A stretch of 64,000 nt of DNA. It comes from Drosophila pseudoobscura. Its lineage: Eukaryota > Arthropoda > Insecta > Diptera > Drosophilidae. Shown in pieces: positions 49,844 to 61,400 of this stretch (within the stretch, counting starts at the first letter, position 1; each line of letters begins with the position of its first letter). Where the stretch lies: positions 13,959,001-14,023,000 of the forward strand of contig NC_046683.1 of NCBI RefSeq assembly GCF_009870125.1. The letters run 5' to 3'. Below the pieces are notes generated by a model that was not told the origin of the DNA, searched no databases, and saw nothing but the letters and a program-made list of their open reading frames with translations. Made by a program: the position numbers and the translations under genes.

Positions 49844-52825
49844 TGCGATCTGAAACTAGAACTGGCTCCCGTTTTGGCAAAGTCTCTGTTGACTCTTGCC
49901 AGGGGTTTTGGGTTATTTCTGCCAGAACTGTTTGCTTTTCTTTGTCGCCAAATGAGTCTAAGAATGGGGTTACTTTTGAGTGAGTTTAAACTGGATTACC
50001 GTTCTGTAGATATGTATGTAGTATAATACTGTATCTATATTTAAAACTAGAAAAATATTCCATATACAAAACAATAGTTACCATTCATCATGCCTCATGT
50101 TAACAATTTCTTCAAAATAAAATGATGATTACAAAACAGGTGTTTTCTCAAACATATACATTAAACAATCAGCACTTGATCCACACTAAATATATGTAGA
50201 TGTTTTTATCGAACATCTTGTTAATAAATATCTACAATTTACTTAATCGTTATCATAAACGAATGGTAGCTGCAATTATCCGGTCGATTGCCTGCACCGG
50301 GAAAAAAACAAATATCACGTTTAAATGCGCACCGTAAGTGCTGCCAATTGCCTTCAAATTGATAAATAGAGAAATTCCTGAAAATGTGTGAGAAATGCAA
50401 CAAAATGGAGGTGTACGAGCGAGCATTCGCTATACCACATGCATACATCATTTTTGAAGCTGAAAGATCGGATATGTAGCGATATGAAGTAATATAATAT
50501 CGAGTCCCGTTTCGCGGCATGTTTTTTCTCCGTGTGGTCCCAGTCCCCAGTCCCAACCCCCGCTCACGCTCCCGCTCCCGCGCAGGGGCGTTGTGGGGGG
50601 TGCGTGCTAGCTGTGCAGCTTTCGGTTATTGCGACTCGTTTGGCTTTCGGATCATTTGCCGATTTCCTGGTGAAAAGTTGTTGTTGCCGCTGTTTTGGCT
50701 GCTGCTGCTGCTGCCAATTAAAGTGGCTAAGAGCGTTGCAGCGAGAGCTGGAAACGTCACAACCATGTCGTCCAGCTGTCGTCGCGCTTTGGCACTCCAC
50801 TCGTGGCAATTAGTTTTCAATTAAAAACTATTTAAATGCAACTGTCAAAAGCGATCTGCATGCGGCACGAAGAAATGGAACAGCTTCCAGAAAACAAAGC
50901 GACAGACAGATGGCTTCCGATCAGCGACGGGACTGTAGAGGGTCTCATCTCATTGTGAAACGCGATATCTTTTTGTCCAGCCCAATCGACTTCATCTCCA
51001 GCTCCATTCCCCTGTAATAATACCCGCCCGCTGTGTGTAATTACAGTCAGCTTTTAAGATCGAGAACATTATCTGCTCGGCAATGTGAAGGACTACCACT
51101 GTCGATGCCGAGTGTTGAAAGTCAAATTGTAAGCCTCTAATTATGCATAAAAACTGTGCCTTTGTCTTGGCTAATTAAAACCTCAGCTGGTGATGGTAGA
51201 TGGTAGATGGCAGATGGAAAGGCCGCTCACTGGTAACAGCAACAACATTTAATTATCAACTGAAGCTGAACAAGCTAGCTAATTCCTATTTGAACAACTG
51301 CTAAACGCAGTTCTCGTTCTCGTAGAACGGCGAAGGAGGGACTTGGTTGTACATCGTGCACTGAGCGCAAAAGTGCCTAAAATGAAATAAAATACAAAAA
51401 AAAGCTTAGGAGCCGCAATCCTTTCTCAATGGCATTCCTCGGCATATGTTCGCATTGATTTCGGAGTGAACCCTGGAGATCATAGAGCATTCTATCCTTA
51501 ATCGAATGCATTATTTTTGATCGCATTTAAAATATTTATTATGCATGGCTTTTTTCTCTCTCAGTGTAGCGCTGGTGCTGGGTGGATGGGTACGACTGAG
51601 CTAAGCGATTGACCTTGCCACGGCCACGCTCTGCTTCCTACCCATTTGACGACAGCCAAAATGCAACAACCCAACGGAACCGTGCACTGCAAATGGTAAT
51701 AGTATTGCCTGGCTAAACTCCAACGCTGGCTAAATCCACTTAACAATTGGCCAATTGCTAATCGGAAATTTGAACGAATTTGATAGACACAAAGCCCTGA
51801 GTTCCGCTTTGGCTTGCTCTTAATTTGTTTGTACTTTTGGGGTGATTACGTATACGCCCCGGTGTCAAGGTTGACAATGATTCGGCCCAAAATGTAGAGC
51901 TAGCTGCTTTGCTTTTTCAATTCAAATCGATCGCAGTGGGAAATGCCGCGAATTGCAAATTGGCAAACAGCAACCGAATGACTGACTGACTGACTGACCC
52001 GACCCGACCACACCCCATCTTGGCCCTCTGCCCACAAGGCTGGACAGTGGCCAAGCAACGATCCCGTTACCATTGCTGCCGTACCATTATTGCCGAGCCG
52101 GTATTCATCCACCAATCAATCAATGCTAACATTTCACTTTGGGATCAATTCGAATCGAATCGAATCGGATCGAATCAAAGCAAACAAATTGAAACACACC
52201 GCAGAGCAACAACGGAGGCGGGCCAACGCAACCGCAACCGCAACCCCAGCCAAAACCGCAATCGCAGGTCATTTCCCAAGTTCCGATCGGAACCGGTTGT
52301 TCACCACGGATCTGTCTTCAGAATTTCAGGTTAGCTGAACACCTGATCGGCCCAGTGCTTAAAGTGCTGCAAAGTTTTCTGTCCAGGTTGCAGGTTGCTG
52401 TCTTGGCAACACAGAAGCTCAGATACGGGAGCGAGTCTCACAGCGAAGGCAGCAACCAAATGGAGCGGAAGCTCAAGTAATTGTTGAATGCCTCGCAAGT
52501 GTCGTTGCGTCATTAGTGGTATTTGAACTTAATATTTTTGGCTTGTAGAATGTGCATAGATGTAGATAAAGTATCAGAGTTAATTCTAAGCTCGAGGGAC
52601 TCGATTGATTTCTAAGAAACGAATCATGAAGTAGATCTAAGAAAACCATATATTGATGTACAAAATATAGTGCAGGCCTGTAGCAAACAGGATGATCTGC
52701 ATTTGGGAATAAGAGACAGGCTTATCTTGTATTACTACCTGAGGAGCACTTATCTTATAAAAAAAAGACAATTAAATAATACTTTAAGCTAGGGAATCAC
52801 GATACTATTAAATTTCCATTCCCAA
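49844..52825. other. Spacer between the two PWWF genes
   Basis: About 3 kb with no supported gene. I searched for a third copy of the VADY/PWWF C-terminus and saw none. A TGTGAGAA Su(H)-type match is near 50391 and GACT tandem repeats are near 51978-51997. Confidence 0.5.
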
Positions 52826-53230
52826 TTAGTTGAACCACCAAGGCGCTTCAGATGGTACATAATCAGCGACATCCAGATAGGACGGATTCGGAGCATTCAT
52901 ATTACTTGTGGAGGTGTACAAGGCGGCACCACGTCCTGATTGCCCCTCATCTTCGAGGTCCTTCCCGGGTATCCATCGGAGCTGTTTGCTATTGCTGCGC
53001 CATCTCATTCGCTTATCGTTGGGTCTCTGCAGCCGGACTCCTACCTCTGGGCCAGGATTGGGATGGACCTTGTCTTCTTGACGCTGGCGCTCAGCATCGT
53101 TGATGGCCTGCAGAGCGCGATTCCACCGCTGGAGCATGGCTGGGTCATTGCTGAGAGTCTTGCACTCGGTGGTCGACAGGATAGCCGATACTACGAATAC
53201 GCTCATAATAATGGTCCACCGAAACTGCAT
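52826..53230 (-). CDS. Small secreted protein, PWWF family (134 aa)
   Basis: Intronless gene, ATG at 53230-53228, stop at 52828-52826. Residues 1 to about 23 are a signal peptide (MQFRWTIIMSVFVVSAILST). The mature part is hydrophilic, with RWNRALQAINDAERQRQEDK suggesting a short helix and a Pro/Arg-rich middle (HPNPGPEVGVRLQRPNDKR). The C-terminus is YLDVADYVPSEAPWWFN. The only cysteine is at the signal-peptide boundary. Its end pattern Y-[IL]-[ND]-VADY-x5-PWWF and its start (W at 5, I at 7) match the 79-aa gene 3.1 kb away on the same strand, so the two are probably diverged tandem paralogues. A TATA-like element lies about 55 nt upstream of the ATG. No function is recognised. Confidence 0.8.
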   Translation of the reverse strand: MQFRWTIIMSVFVVSAILSTTECKTLSNDPAMLQRWNRALQAINDAERQRQEDKVHPNPGPEVGVRLQRPNDKRMRWRSNSKQLRWIPGKDLEDEGQSGRGAALYTSTSNMNAPNPSYLDVADYVPSEAPWWFN

Positions 53231-53252
53231 AGTGAAACTATTTCCAATATCT

Positions 53253-53287
53253 AATGCTGCTTGATCCGGTGCCCTCAGCTTTTATGC
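53253..53287 (-). promoter_or_regulatory. Core promoter of the 134-aa protein gene
   Basis: The minus strand has GCATAAAAGC, with CATAAAAG at 53286-53279 or thereabouts. It sits 30 nt before a purine start region near 53253-53255. The 5'UTR would be only about 25 nt. The initiator is weak. Confidence 0.5.
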
Positions 53288-53784
53288 GGCGATGTTGCTC
53301 TCGCAAGCAGATATATTTCCATGTGTCTACTCGGTTCTGTATAGATATAGATATACATATGTATGTATGTATGTACGTATATTGCAATGGGTGGCGTGGG
53401 AGGCACTACGCTTATGCGGTTCAATGCTGGTTAAGTCTTGACACCGTTTGCTTCTGTTTAAAGAACCCCCTCCCCTCCCAGACCACTGCCACCAGCTATC
53501 GGGCTTCAGACCATGTTATGTAACGCTAGGCAGGTGCCGACGTTGACGCTAGGTAAATGTTTGGGTAGTACACAAAGTATAAATCGAATCGAGAGTGCCA
53601 GAGATCGGGGCATCGTTCTATGGGCCAAGGTTAAGATCAATATAAGCCGCTGATTTTTTTCGATATAAGGAGATGAAAATAAATGATAATAAATGTGGGG
53701 AAAGGGCCGTTTTTAAGAGACTTTCAACATTGCCTCGTATTAGCTCGGCTAAAATTTAGAAATTTTCATTTGTAAATATATTTG
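53288..53784. other. Spacer 5' of the 134-aa gene
   Basis: Contains a (GTAT)n microsatellite at about 53350-53372 and no supported gene. Confidence 0.5.
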
Positions 53785-54182
53785 TATACCCAGAACTTCG
53801 TAGCCGTTACTAAGATCTAAGGCTTTGCCGGTATCAGCGGCGTTATGATATGGGGCCGAAAACACATCCTCCAGACACTACAAGGTTTGCATGGGCTTGT
53901 CATAAATCTTTTCATTCATGTAGCTTTTCAGTGAGTTCAAATCGACTTCCGCGTCCTCTGTAGTCTGTACGGCCGGAGCCGCATTTAAGTCTCATATGCG
54001 GCAATCGCACCGCCCAAATGTTCAACAATGTACTGCTCAAAAGCCTGACGATAGAGCTTCTTGGGACACTCTGGCGTGATCTTCACGTCGTAGTGGTAGG
54101 CCACCCCCAGAATTTTATCCAAGGTAACGTCGAGATAATTGACAGATACTTGACCTGGTTTTCCCAAAGTTCCACGCTTCAT
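53785..54182 (-). pseudogene. Argonaute-2 fragment (broken copy)
   Basis: The minus strand from 54182 to about 53991 encodes a stretch very close to the N-terminal region of Drosophila AGO2: GTLGKPGQ, then NYLDV, AYHYDVKITPE, KKLYRQAFEQY and LGGAIAAYE. It stops at 53987-53985. AGO2 similarity resumes in another frame at about 53975-53785 (AEVDLNSLKSYMNEKIYDKPMQ, shortened here to its first 20: AEVDLNSLKSYMNEKIYDKP). That second part has an in-frame TAG at 53880-53878 and lost segments before a NGYEVLG block. The PAZ, MID and PIWI domains are absent. AGO2 is the siRNA/antiviral slicer. Repeated Ago2 duplication is known in the obscura group. This is a truncated, frameshifted relic; the upstream part of the open frame (to 54443) shows no AGO2 similarity. 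Confidence 0.82.
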
Positions 54183-55466
54183 GGTGCCTGATGGGAGAGG
54201 GACTGACTTTTTGGCACTGACTCGAGCCTTGCCTGGCCTGAGAGCGCTGGTTCTGGGGATTGTCCTGTTTTTGTCATCCTCTCTCCTGTTGCTTGGAGCC
54301 AGAAGCGGTGGAGTCAGTGGATGGAGTGGATGGAAGTGTGAGTGGACGTGGGCGTGGCCGGCCCGGGGCTCCAGCGGGCTGAGCCGGTCTGTTCCGGTCT
54401 GTTGTGGCCAAATTATGCAGACGCTTCCGTCAAGTCCCACCAAAACTCAATAAAATTATATCGCACTGTTATGTCGCACCACTATCAGATCGGATAGTTA
54501 TTATAGCCAGAAGGAATAAATGAAATAGCAGGGGCTTCGATTGCATAGCGCACTTACTAATATTCTGTCTCTCTCTCTCACCCACATTCTTCGTCGTGCA
54601 AAGTGTGCGCCCACTTGTGGAGCGGAGCCAAACTTACTGAGTATCGGGTATAAATGTAGGGACGCGGCTGTAGCGGCTTTCCTGTTCTTCCTGGTGTTTC
54701 GTGACCTCCACATGTCCAAGGATTCATACCGCTCTCAAACTCTCTAGGGCAAGAAGCATCGATTAGGAGTAGAATTTATCAAAGATCAAAACTAAAGAAA
54801 TTATCAAGAATAGCACATTTGATGCTCATACAATTAGTTTTTCTTACGTGGTTTTGTTTTTATTTAATATATAATTAAAAGTCGTTTCTTTATAAATGTA
54901 TCTCAAAAAAAATATAATAGATAATGTATCTGCTATGCACGGCATACCCGACGCGACGGATATAGCATTTGGGTGAACCGGCGGCTCGCATCTCAGTTAC
55001 ATTCTCGGCTTAGTGGTCTACAAGTGGCTTAGATCTCCTCGTTCCTTCCGCTCCCGCTTCTCTTTCTCTCTCTCTCTCGTTTGGTGACTTCGCGAAGGAT
55101 CTTAAATAGTATCTCCGTATTTATCAGTATAGTAATTAGTGTAATGTGTACAAAGCTAATTGAGTTCGTGGAACGGACAAGGGCCGAGGACGGGGACGAG
55201 AAACTTAAAGAGAACATACGAGTATCGTAAGTGATTCGTAAGAGTTATATTATATATCGCGTATGAAACCACCCAAAAGTAGGACGAGTATTCCATTCAG
55301 GATTGAGGATTCAGGAAGTGTGAAATGGGGACAGAGGCGAGTGGTTGGAAAAAAAAGGCAGAGACTGAGGACTCCCAGGGCAGCGACTAACTCCAGACTT
55401 GAGAGATTGTGCCTCTGGGCTCTGGGTTGAGGGCTGAGGGCTGGTCGTCGTCTATCCCGTCCGGTC
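54183..55466. other. 3' flank of the CG3777-like gene
   Basis: No further gene is supported. A candidate poly(A) signal for the CG3777-like gene, AATAAA on the minus strand, is at 54864-54859. It would give a 3'UTR near 600 nt, but a nearer non-canonical signal is possible. Confidence 0.4.
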
Positions 55467-58400
55467 TTACAGAATTGTGCCGGGCTTGCGCAGCGGCAGG
55501 CGACGGCGCTGGCCGAGCAGGCCCAGTCCTCGGGCCTGCTGCTTGGTGGTGGTCTCGGCGGCCTCTGTTGTGTCCTGATCCTTGGCGGCACTGTCCGAGC
55601 CGGCCTCTTCTGAGCCGGCGGTCGCCTCCTCCTTGGCCGCCTGCTCTCCTGAGGCACCGTCCGACGATGAGTGCTCCTCCTCAGCGGGAACTTCTGCAAG
55701 GAATAACAACAGGAGTGAGTATGAGTTGCGAAGCTCGATATGGGGGGATCAGTGGACTCGGGACTCCCTACCTGTGGTCGAGGTAGCCGCTGCCGCAGCC
55801 GCACCGCCCAGGTGCAGACGACGCTTGGCTAGCAGCGGGTTGATTTTGCGGGGCGCCACCGCCGCCGGCGAGGAGGCTGCTCCTGCGCCTGCGGCTGTCT
55901 TCGGCTTGGCCGCATCAGTCTTGTGCAGAGCATTGAGGCGCGGTCGGTTCTTGAGGCGATTAAAGCCGGACACGGGCCCTGCTGTGGCTCCGGCTCCAGC
56001 GGCATCGCCACCCTCAGTCTTCTCGGCGCCCTCGGTGGCCTCCACGGCCCCCTTAACATCATTGTGGTGGCTGGTGCTGTCCGCCGCCGAATCCTCGGGG
56101 GCGTCAGCCTTTGGCGCTTCCGTGCTCACTCCGGCCCTGCCGAGCTTGCCACGTGGCAACAGGCGGTTGCCTCCAGCGCGATGCAGATTGAAGCGCGAGG
56201 GTCGCACACTCTCCGCCGGAGCAGCAGCGGGGGCTGCGGCGGCCTTACCTTCCTCCGAGGTGGGGCTATCATCGGCGGGGGATCCGGATCCCTCGCCTGC
56301 GGGCGCCTTGGTGGTGGTGGTGCGGCTGCGTCCTCGGAGTCCAAGACCAGGACGTCCTCGCAGCGTACTGCGGGCTGTGGTGGAGGGCACCGCATCCGGA
56401 GAAGCAGATCCATCGGATGCCTCTTCAGCAGACCTCTCGGTGGTGCTGCTGGTTGTGGAGCCGCGCAGGTTGAAGCGATTGCGTGCTGCAAATAGAGAAG
56501 GAGGAAAGGAATGAGAATTATTCGCCTGATGAGTCTCCCAGTGCTCCCAGTGGGTCGCCGACTCACGTCTGCCGCGTGCGAATCCTGAACTGACGGGCTT
56601 CACCTCCTTGGCGGCCACGACCTCCTCCTCGGCACCAGGTGCAGGGGCGGGGTTCGACTCCGGGCTGGCAGTGGTGCGGGCCCCTGGACGAGAACGACCG
56701 CCGATTGAGGGACGCGAGAAGCGATCTGTTGAAGCAGAGAAAAATGGGCTCAATATAATAAATTCCTTAGGACTAAGGGAATCCAATGCACCCCCCGATC
56801 GATACTCACTTCTGCCCGTTTTGGTTGCCTCAGTGGCGGGCGCCTCGGTTGTGCTTGTGGTGCTTGTGGCTCCAGCGCTGGCTCCGGCTCCGCCATCGCG
56901 CAGCTTGAAGCGATTCCGTCCGGCCAGTCCGTTCAGTCCGGAACGACGACCGCCGAATAGTGAGGGCGTCGCTGTCGTTGTCGTCGTTGTCGTGGTGGTG
57001 GTGGTGGGTGCTTCCGTGGTGGTGGTAGTGGTGGTCGTGGTCGTGCTGCTGGTCGACGAGAGCTCATCCTGGAGTGTCGTCAGGCTGCCGTCGTCCTCGT
57101 CGGTGCTGGCCGTGCCCGGGCTGAGGGTGGTGACATCCTCCAGCGCCCCGTCGGCGGAGGTGGTCTGCTCGTTGTTGAGGTTCTCGTTGGTGAGGATGGC
57201 GTACAGATCGAGGGCCGCCTTCTCCATTGAGGGCGTCGTCTGCTCGGCCTCATCGGTAATGCCCGCTAGATCCAGGTCCTGCTGATCCTCCTTCTGCTGC
57301 TGCTTCTTCTGTTCCTCCTGCTTCTTGAGCTCTCTCTCTTTGGCGGCAGCTGCGGCGGCTGCGGCCTGCTCCTGCTCGACGGCAATCACTGGCTTCAGCT
57401 CGTTGTCGCCGTTGCGGGAGCCCTTCTGCTGCTTCTCGTCTGTGTTAAAGGTCTCGCTGTCCACCAGCTCCAGGCTGGGGCGCTTCACGCTGATCTTCTT
57501 CCGCTCGGCGGCCGTCTCCAGCGAGTCCAGGGCGGGCGTCGGAGGCACCTCGATGTTCTTGCCTCGACTGGGGAAGCGCGTGTTCACCGGCAGCCGTTCC
57601 AGCTCGATGTCCTCGGTGGGATCACGATCACTGACGGACGACGACGACCGGCCCTTTGCCTTGCCGCTCTGCAGACTGTTCTCGCTGGGGCTGGCCGGGG
57701 TGCTGCGTTCGATGTTCGTGTAGCGGGTCTTGCCGCGGGTGTCCGGGTCGCCAGCGGACTCCACGACGGCCGGCTTGGCCGGGGCTGCGGCATCATCGTC
57801 CTCCTCATAGTAATAAACGTACTCGTACTCGTAGTCCTGGCCGTTGGGCCCCTTCTTGATCTCGATGCGAGACTTCTTGCTGTTCTCGCTGCCCGCGCCT
57901 TCCAGCGGGAAGTTCTGGTTCACAAAATCGTCGTGTGGATCTACCACCACGTCGTCGTCCAGATTATCGATCTTCTTGGTGGCAGAGGGCTGCGTTGTCA
58001 GCTGTGGGGCTGGTGCCTCTGTGGCCCTCTGAGCCAGCTCCGCCAGGGCCGCCTCCTCAATCTCGCGCCTCACTTCGGCCAGCTCTTCCTCTTCGATGGC
58101 GCGCTTCGCCTCGATGCTCTTCATCACATCCTCGTTGATCAGGGCGCTGAGCACGGGATTCAGCTCGGGCCGCTCCTTGGTGGGCAGCAAGTTCATCGAG
58201 TAGTCGGCGGGGTCGGCGGTGGCCCTCACGCTGATCCGGTGCGCCGTGTGGAAGCCCTCCTCGCTGTGGACCGCTGCCTCCGGGTGCTTGTGCGACGTCT
58301 CAAACGGAACGCTTACTCCCTCCGTCTCTGCCCCTGCCACCTGATTCTCGCTGGCTGCGGGTGTCAGTGGCTCTGCGGCTGCGGCAGCGGCGGGATGGTA

Positions 58401-61400
58401 TGTCGCCAGCATGGCAAGTCCTAGGCCCAGTATACAGCTGCAAAAGGGACGAAAAGAGAACGAATAGTGAGTTAAAGAATACAAATTTGGGAGGAAATGT
58501 ATCTCCGACTCGGCCAATAAATTAACAATTTGCAAACATTTTGTAAGATAGGCAATATCATATGGCTCCCAAAGGAATAATCGAATAAACGCATAGCTGT
58601 GACATGAAACCAGGATACCAGGATGTCCACAGAGTGGAGAGAGAGTGTTTTAACAGTCCAGAGCGGTGGAGAAAGGGTTTATGAACCTACAGGTTTTCCA
58701 TAACCAGAAAAGTTAGAGATTTTTGACATTATTGACTACTTCATCCATCACTTAGCTCACTTAGTACTTAGCCTAAGCCCTCCACATCACAGGCTAACCA
58801 TCAGATACGCCCACAGAAAGAAAATACCCGATAGAGATGGGAGGGAATAAATGAGGTTAGCTAAGAATAGAATAGATTAAAAATATGTAGTACAAAAGAG
58901 TATTTATAAGCAGCTTACAACAGCTCTTCTAGCTCAATATTAGATTGATGCGATTATTCCTTATTCCTAATTATAAGAAAAAACTGCATCCTGATGTATT
59001 CGATCTATTATTGGATCTCCAGTTAATGTGACACCTGGCATTTAATTGAGGTATTGAGATCAAGGCGAGATTCCCATTTCCCAGCTGAGTCAGCGAATGG
59101 TTAACCCAATTAAGCCAACGCCAGCTCCAGCTCCAGCTCCAGTTGCAGCTTGAATTTCATCCCCACACCCAGGTCGAGCTCCAACTCTATCTGCATCCCC
59201 AACTCCAACCGAAACTCCAACTACAGCTGAAGCTCGAGTTAAGTGATCGTTGAGAGCGCGTGCTCTTAATCAGCGATCATGGCTAGCCGGTTCCAGCTAA
59301 AGCTCCAGCTCCAGCTCCAGTTGCTCATTGCTGCTGGCTCATTGTGCTGCCTCATCTGATGTGGCGTCGTCTCTAATCTGGCATGAAAAACCTTTCACAA
59401 TTTCATTAGCCACACCGGCTCAGACATACAGACATTCAAACAGATTGTGAGACACCGGGGAGACCGGTGGCCGGAGACGAAAGACGGGAGACGGGAGAGT
59501 CGATTGCGCATGCGATTTGGTCATGTCTAGCCATGGAACCAGCAGCGGCAGCAGCAGCAGCAGTGTTGTTGCTGTGCGTCGTTGCTTTTCGATCGTGCAA
59601 CTCCAACTATCCCCCAACAGCAACAATAGTTCATTGGGCTTTGCGAATCCGCATTGCAAGCCCAGAAAGAGAGAAACTGGAGAGTGGAGAGCCTGATGCT
59701 CAAGGCAAACCGCAAAACGCTCCAAATTGATCACCGTTCCAGCGAGTCGATAGGGAAACTCGAGCCAGGAATCATATGGAACCCGGACAGGTTTCCACAA
59801 CAAAAGGTGTTAACACATTTCAATATCTGGCCTGGCATGCCCAGCAATACGCTAAAACCCGACCAGATCCGAGATCCGAGACCGAGCCCAAGACCAGGCC
59901 CCAGACGACAGACAACAGACACCAGACACCGGGCCCCGGGTGTTCGATATTCACAGTCACAGTCTCTGCAGTCCCAGTCACAGTCCCAGTCGCAGTCCTC
60001 AGTCTACAGCAGTTCCCGATCCGATCGCCCAAGACCGTTGCGCTCTTGACGATAACTTTTAACATTTTGAATTATGTGCAAGTCGCAAATGTTCAAATCT
60101 TATGCCAAGCCGTTCGCTTTTTTCCCCATCGCTTCTCTTCTTATATGCTGTTTCAGTCGAACAAGTTTTGGGACTGCCACAAGACTGGCAACACCTTGTT
60201 GCTGCTGCTGACTCTTGGTGTTGCTGTTGCTGGCTGTAAAGGTAGACAACTTCAACTTATTTTAATTGCAACAGCTCCAAAACGGGCTGCCCAACAATGG
60301 CTATGGCTATGGCTATGGCTGGGGATTCAAGAAAAGTTATAATTATGGCCACATCGTGCAAATTGCCAACGGAGCCCCCAACAGCAGTAGCAGCAGCAGC
60401 AACAGCAACAGAAGCAGTTGCCGTTGATGTTCCCATTGCCGGTGTGGCTGGCTGGTGTCTTCTCGGACAAGGGTCTGCCACTTTGGCCATGTTATGCATG
60501 AAGTGACAATGCGCACATCGCCACACACCACATCCATCCGCAATTGCAGCAATACTCGTGAAGTCATGAGCAACCACACCAGCCCCAGCAGCAACCACAC
60601 CACTGAAAGATGTCCCAAGGAAGTGGGCTGAAAAGGCACCCAAGTCTTATTCAATCAAAATAATCCCCCAATCCACAACTGAAGCTGATCTGCGCTAATG
60701 CGTCATAAGTTGAAATGTTGGAAGGTTGAAAGTGAAGCTTATCTTCGGCCCAACTCAGGTGGGAATTCTGGGAGACAGGAAAAGCATTTACTTGACTCGA
60801 TTTTTTTTTATAATTAGATCCTTAAACTGCATTACTTAAAAGATAACTGTAAGCTTCCACAAGGCCGTTTAAAGTTGATTCAAATTAAAGAATCAAAAAG
60901 GAAGCTTGTTCGTTTGCACTATATTTCAGAATGAGTGACAGATCTGTGGGGAGCTATAGAAGCACCAAGAAGAATAGAAGGACAGAGGCCATAAAAGCTA
61001 TATCGTCTCGTATGCTAATTCTTATTAAGAATAGTAGACACCTCTTCTGATTCTTCTTTAACTTAATATATTTGCCCCATTGCTTAATTCAATTCAGAAA
61101 TTAAGTTTGTTCCGCTTAAACCTGTTCACAAATCTATCGGTGATCGTTGATCGTTGATCAGTAATTCCACCGAACTGAGAACAAGCCGTTTCCACTCTTT
61201 GACTCATTCAATGTCCAATCGAACCGACTTTGTTAGCTTCAATTAAGGCGTCCAAGCTTGGTCAGAAATTCGCATTGGTACCTATCTCTGATTCATTGAA
61301 TGTGCGAAATCAGTTCCAAGAAATGGGTTTCAATCAGGGCAGACTTGCCTTGAATTTAATTATCAGTAAGTCCCCTGAACTAAATGCCGAACTATGTTGT

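Noticed and set aside
53985..54443. Intact 152-aa gene containing the AGO2 segment
   Set aside because: Only the last 65 or so residues resemble AGO2, the frame stops early, and the homology resumes out of frame with an internal stop, so it is treated as a pseudogene.
55582..56514. 310-aa plus-strand open frame
   Set aside because: It is antisense to CG3777-like exons and arises from their GC-rich, low-complexity codons; no start context, splice logic or family match.
56645..56665. tRNA B-box-like GGTTCGACTCC
   Set aside because: It lies inside a CG3777-like coding exon and no A-box or cloverleaf can be formed around it.
55749..58535. Continuous 928-aa minus frame as one uninterrupted exon
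   Set aside because: It reads through three short introns with good GT-AG sites and begins in intron 1. Splicing restores the repeated RNRF modules and joins a proper signal peptide.
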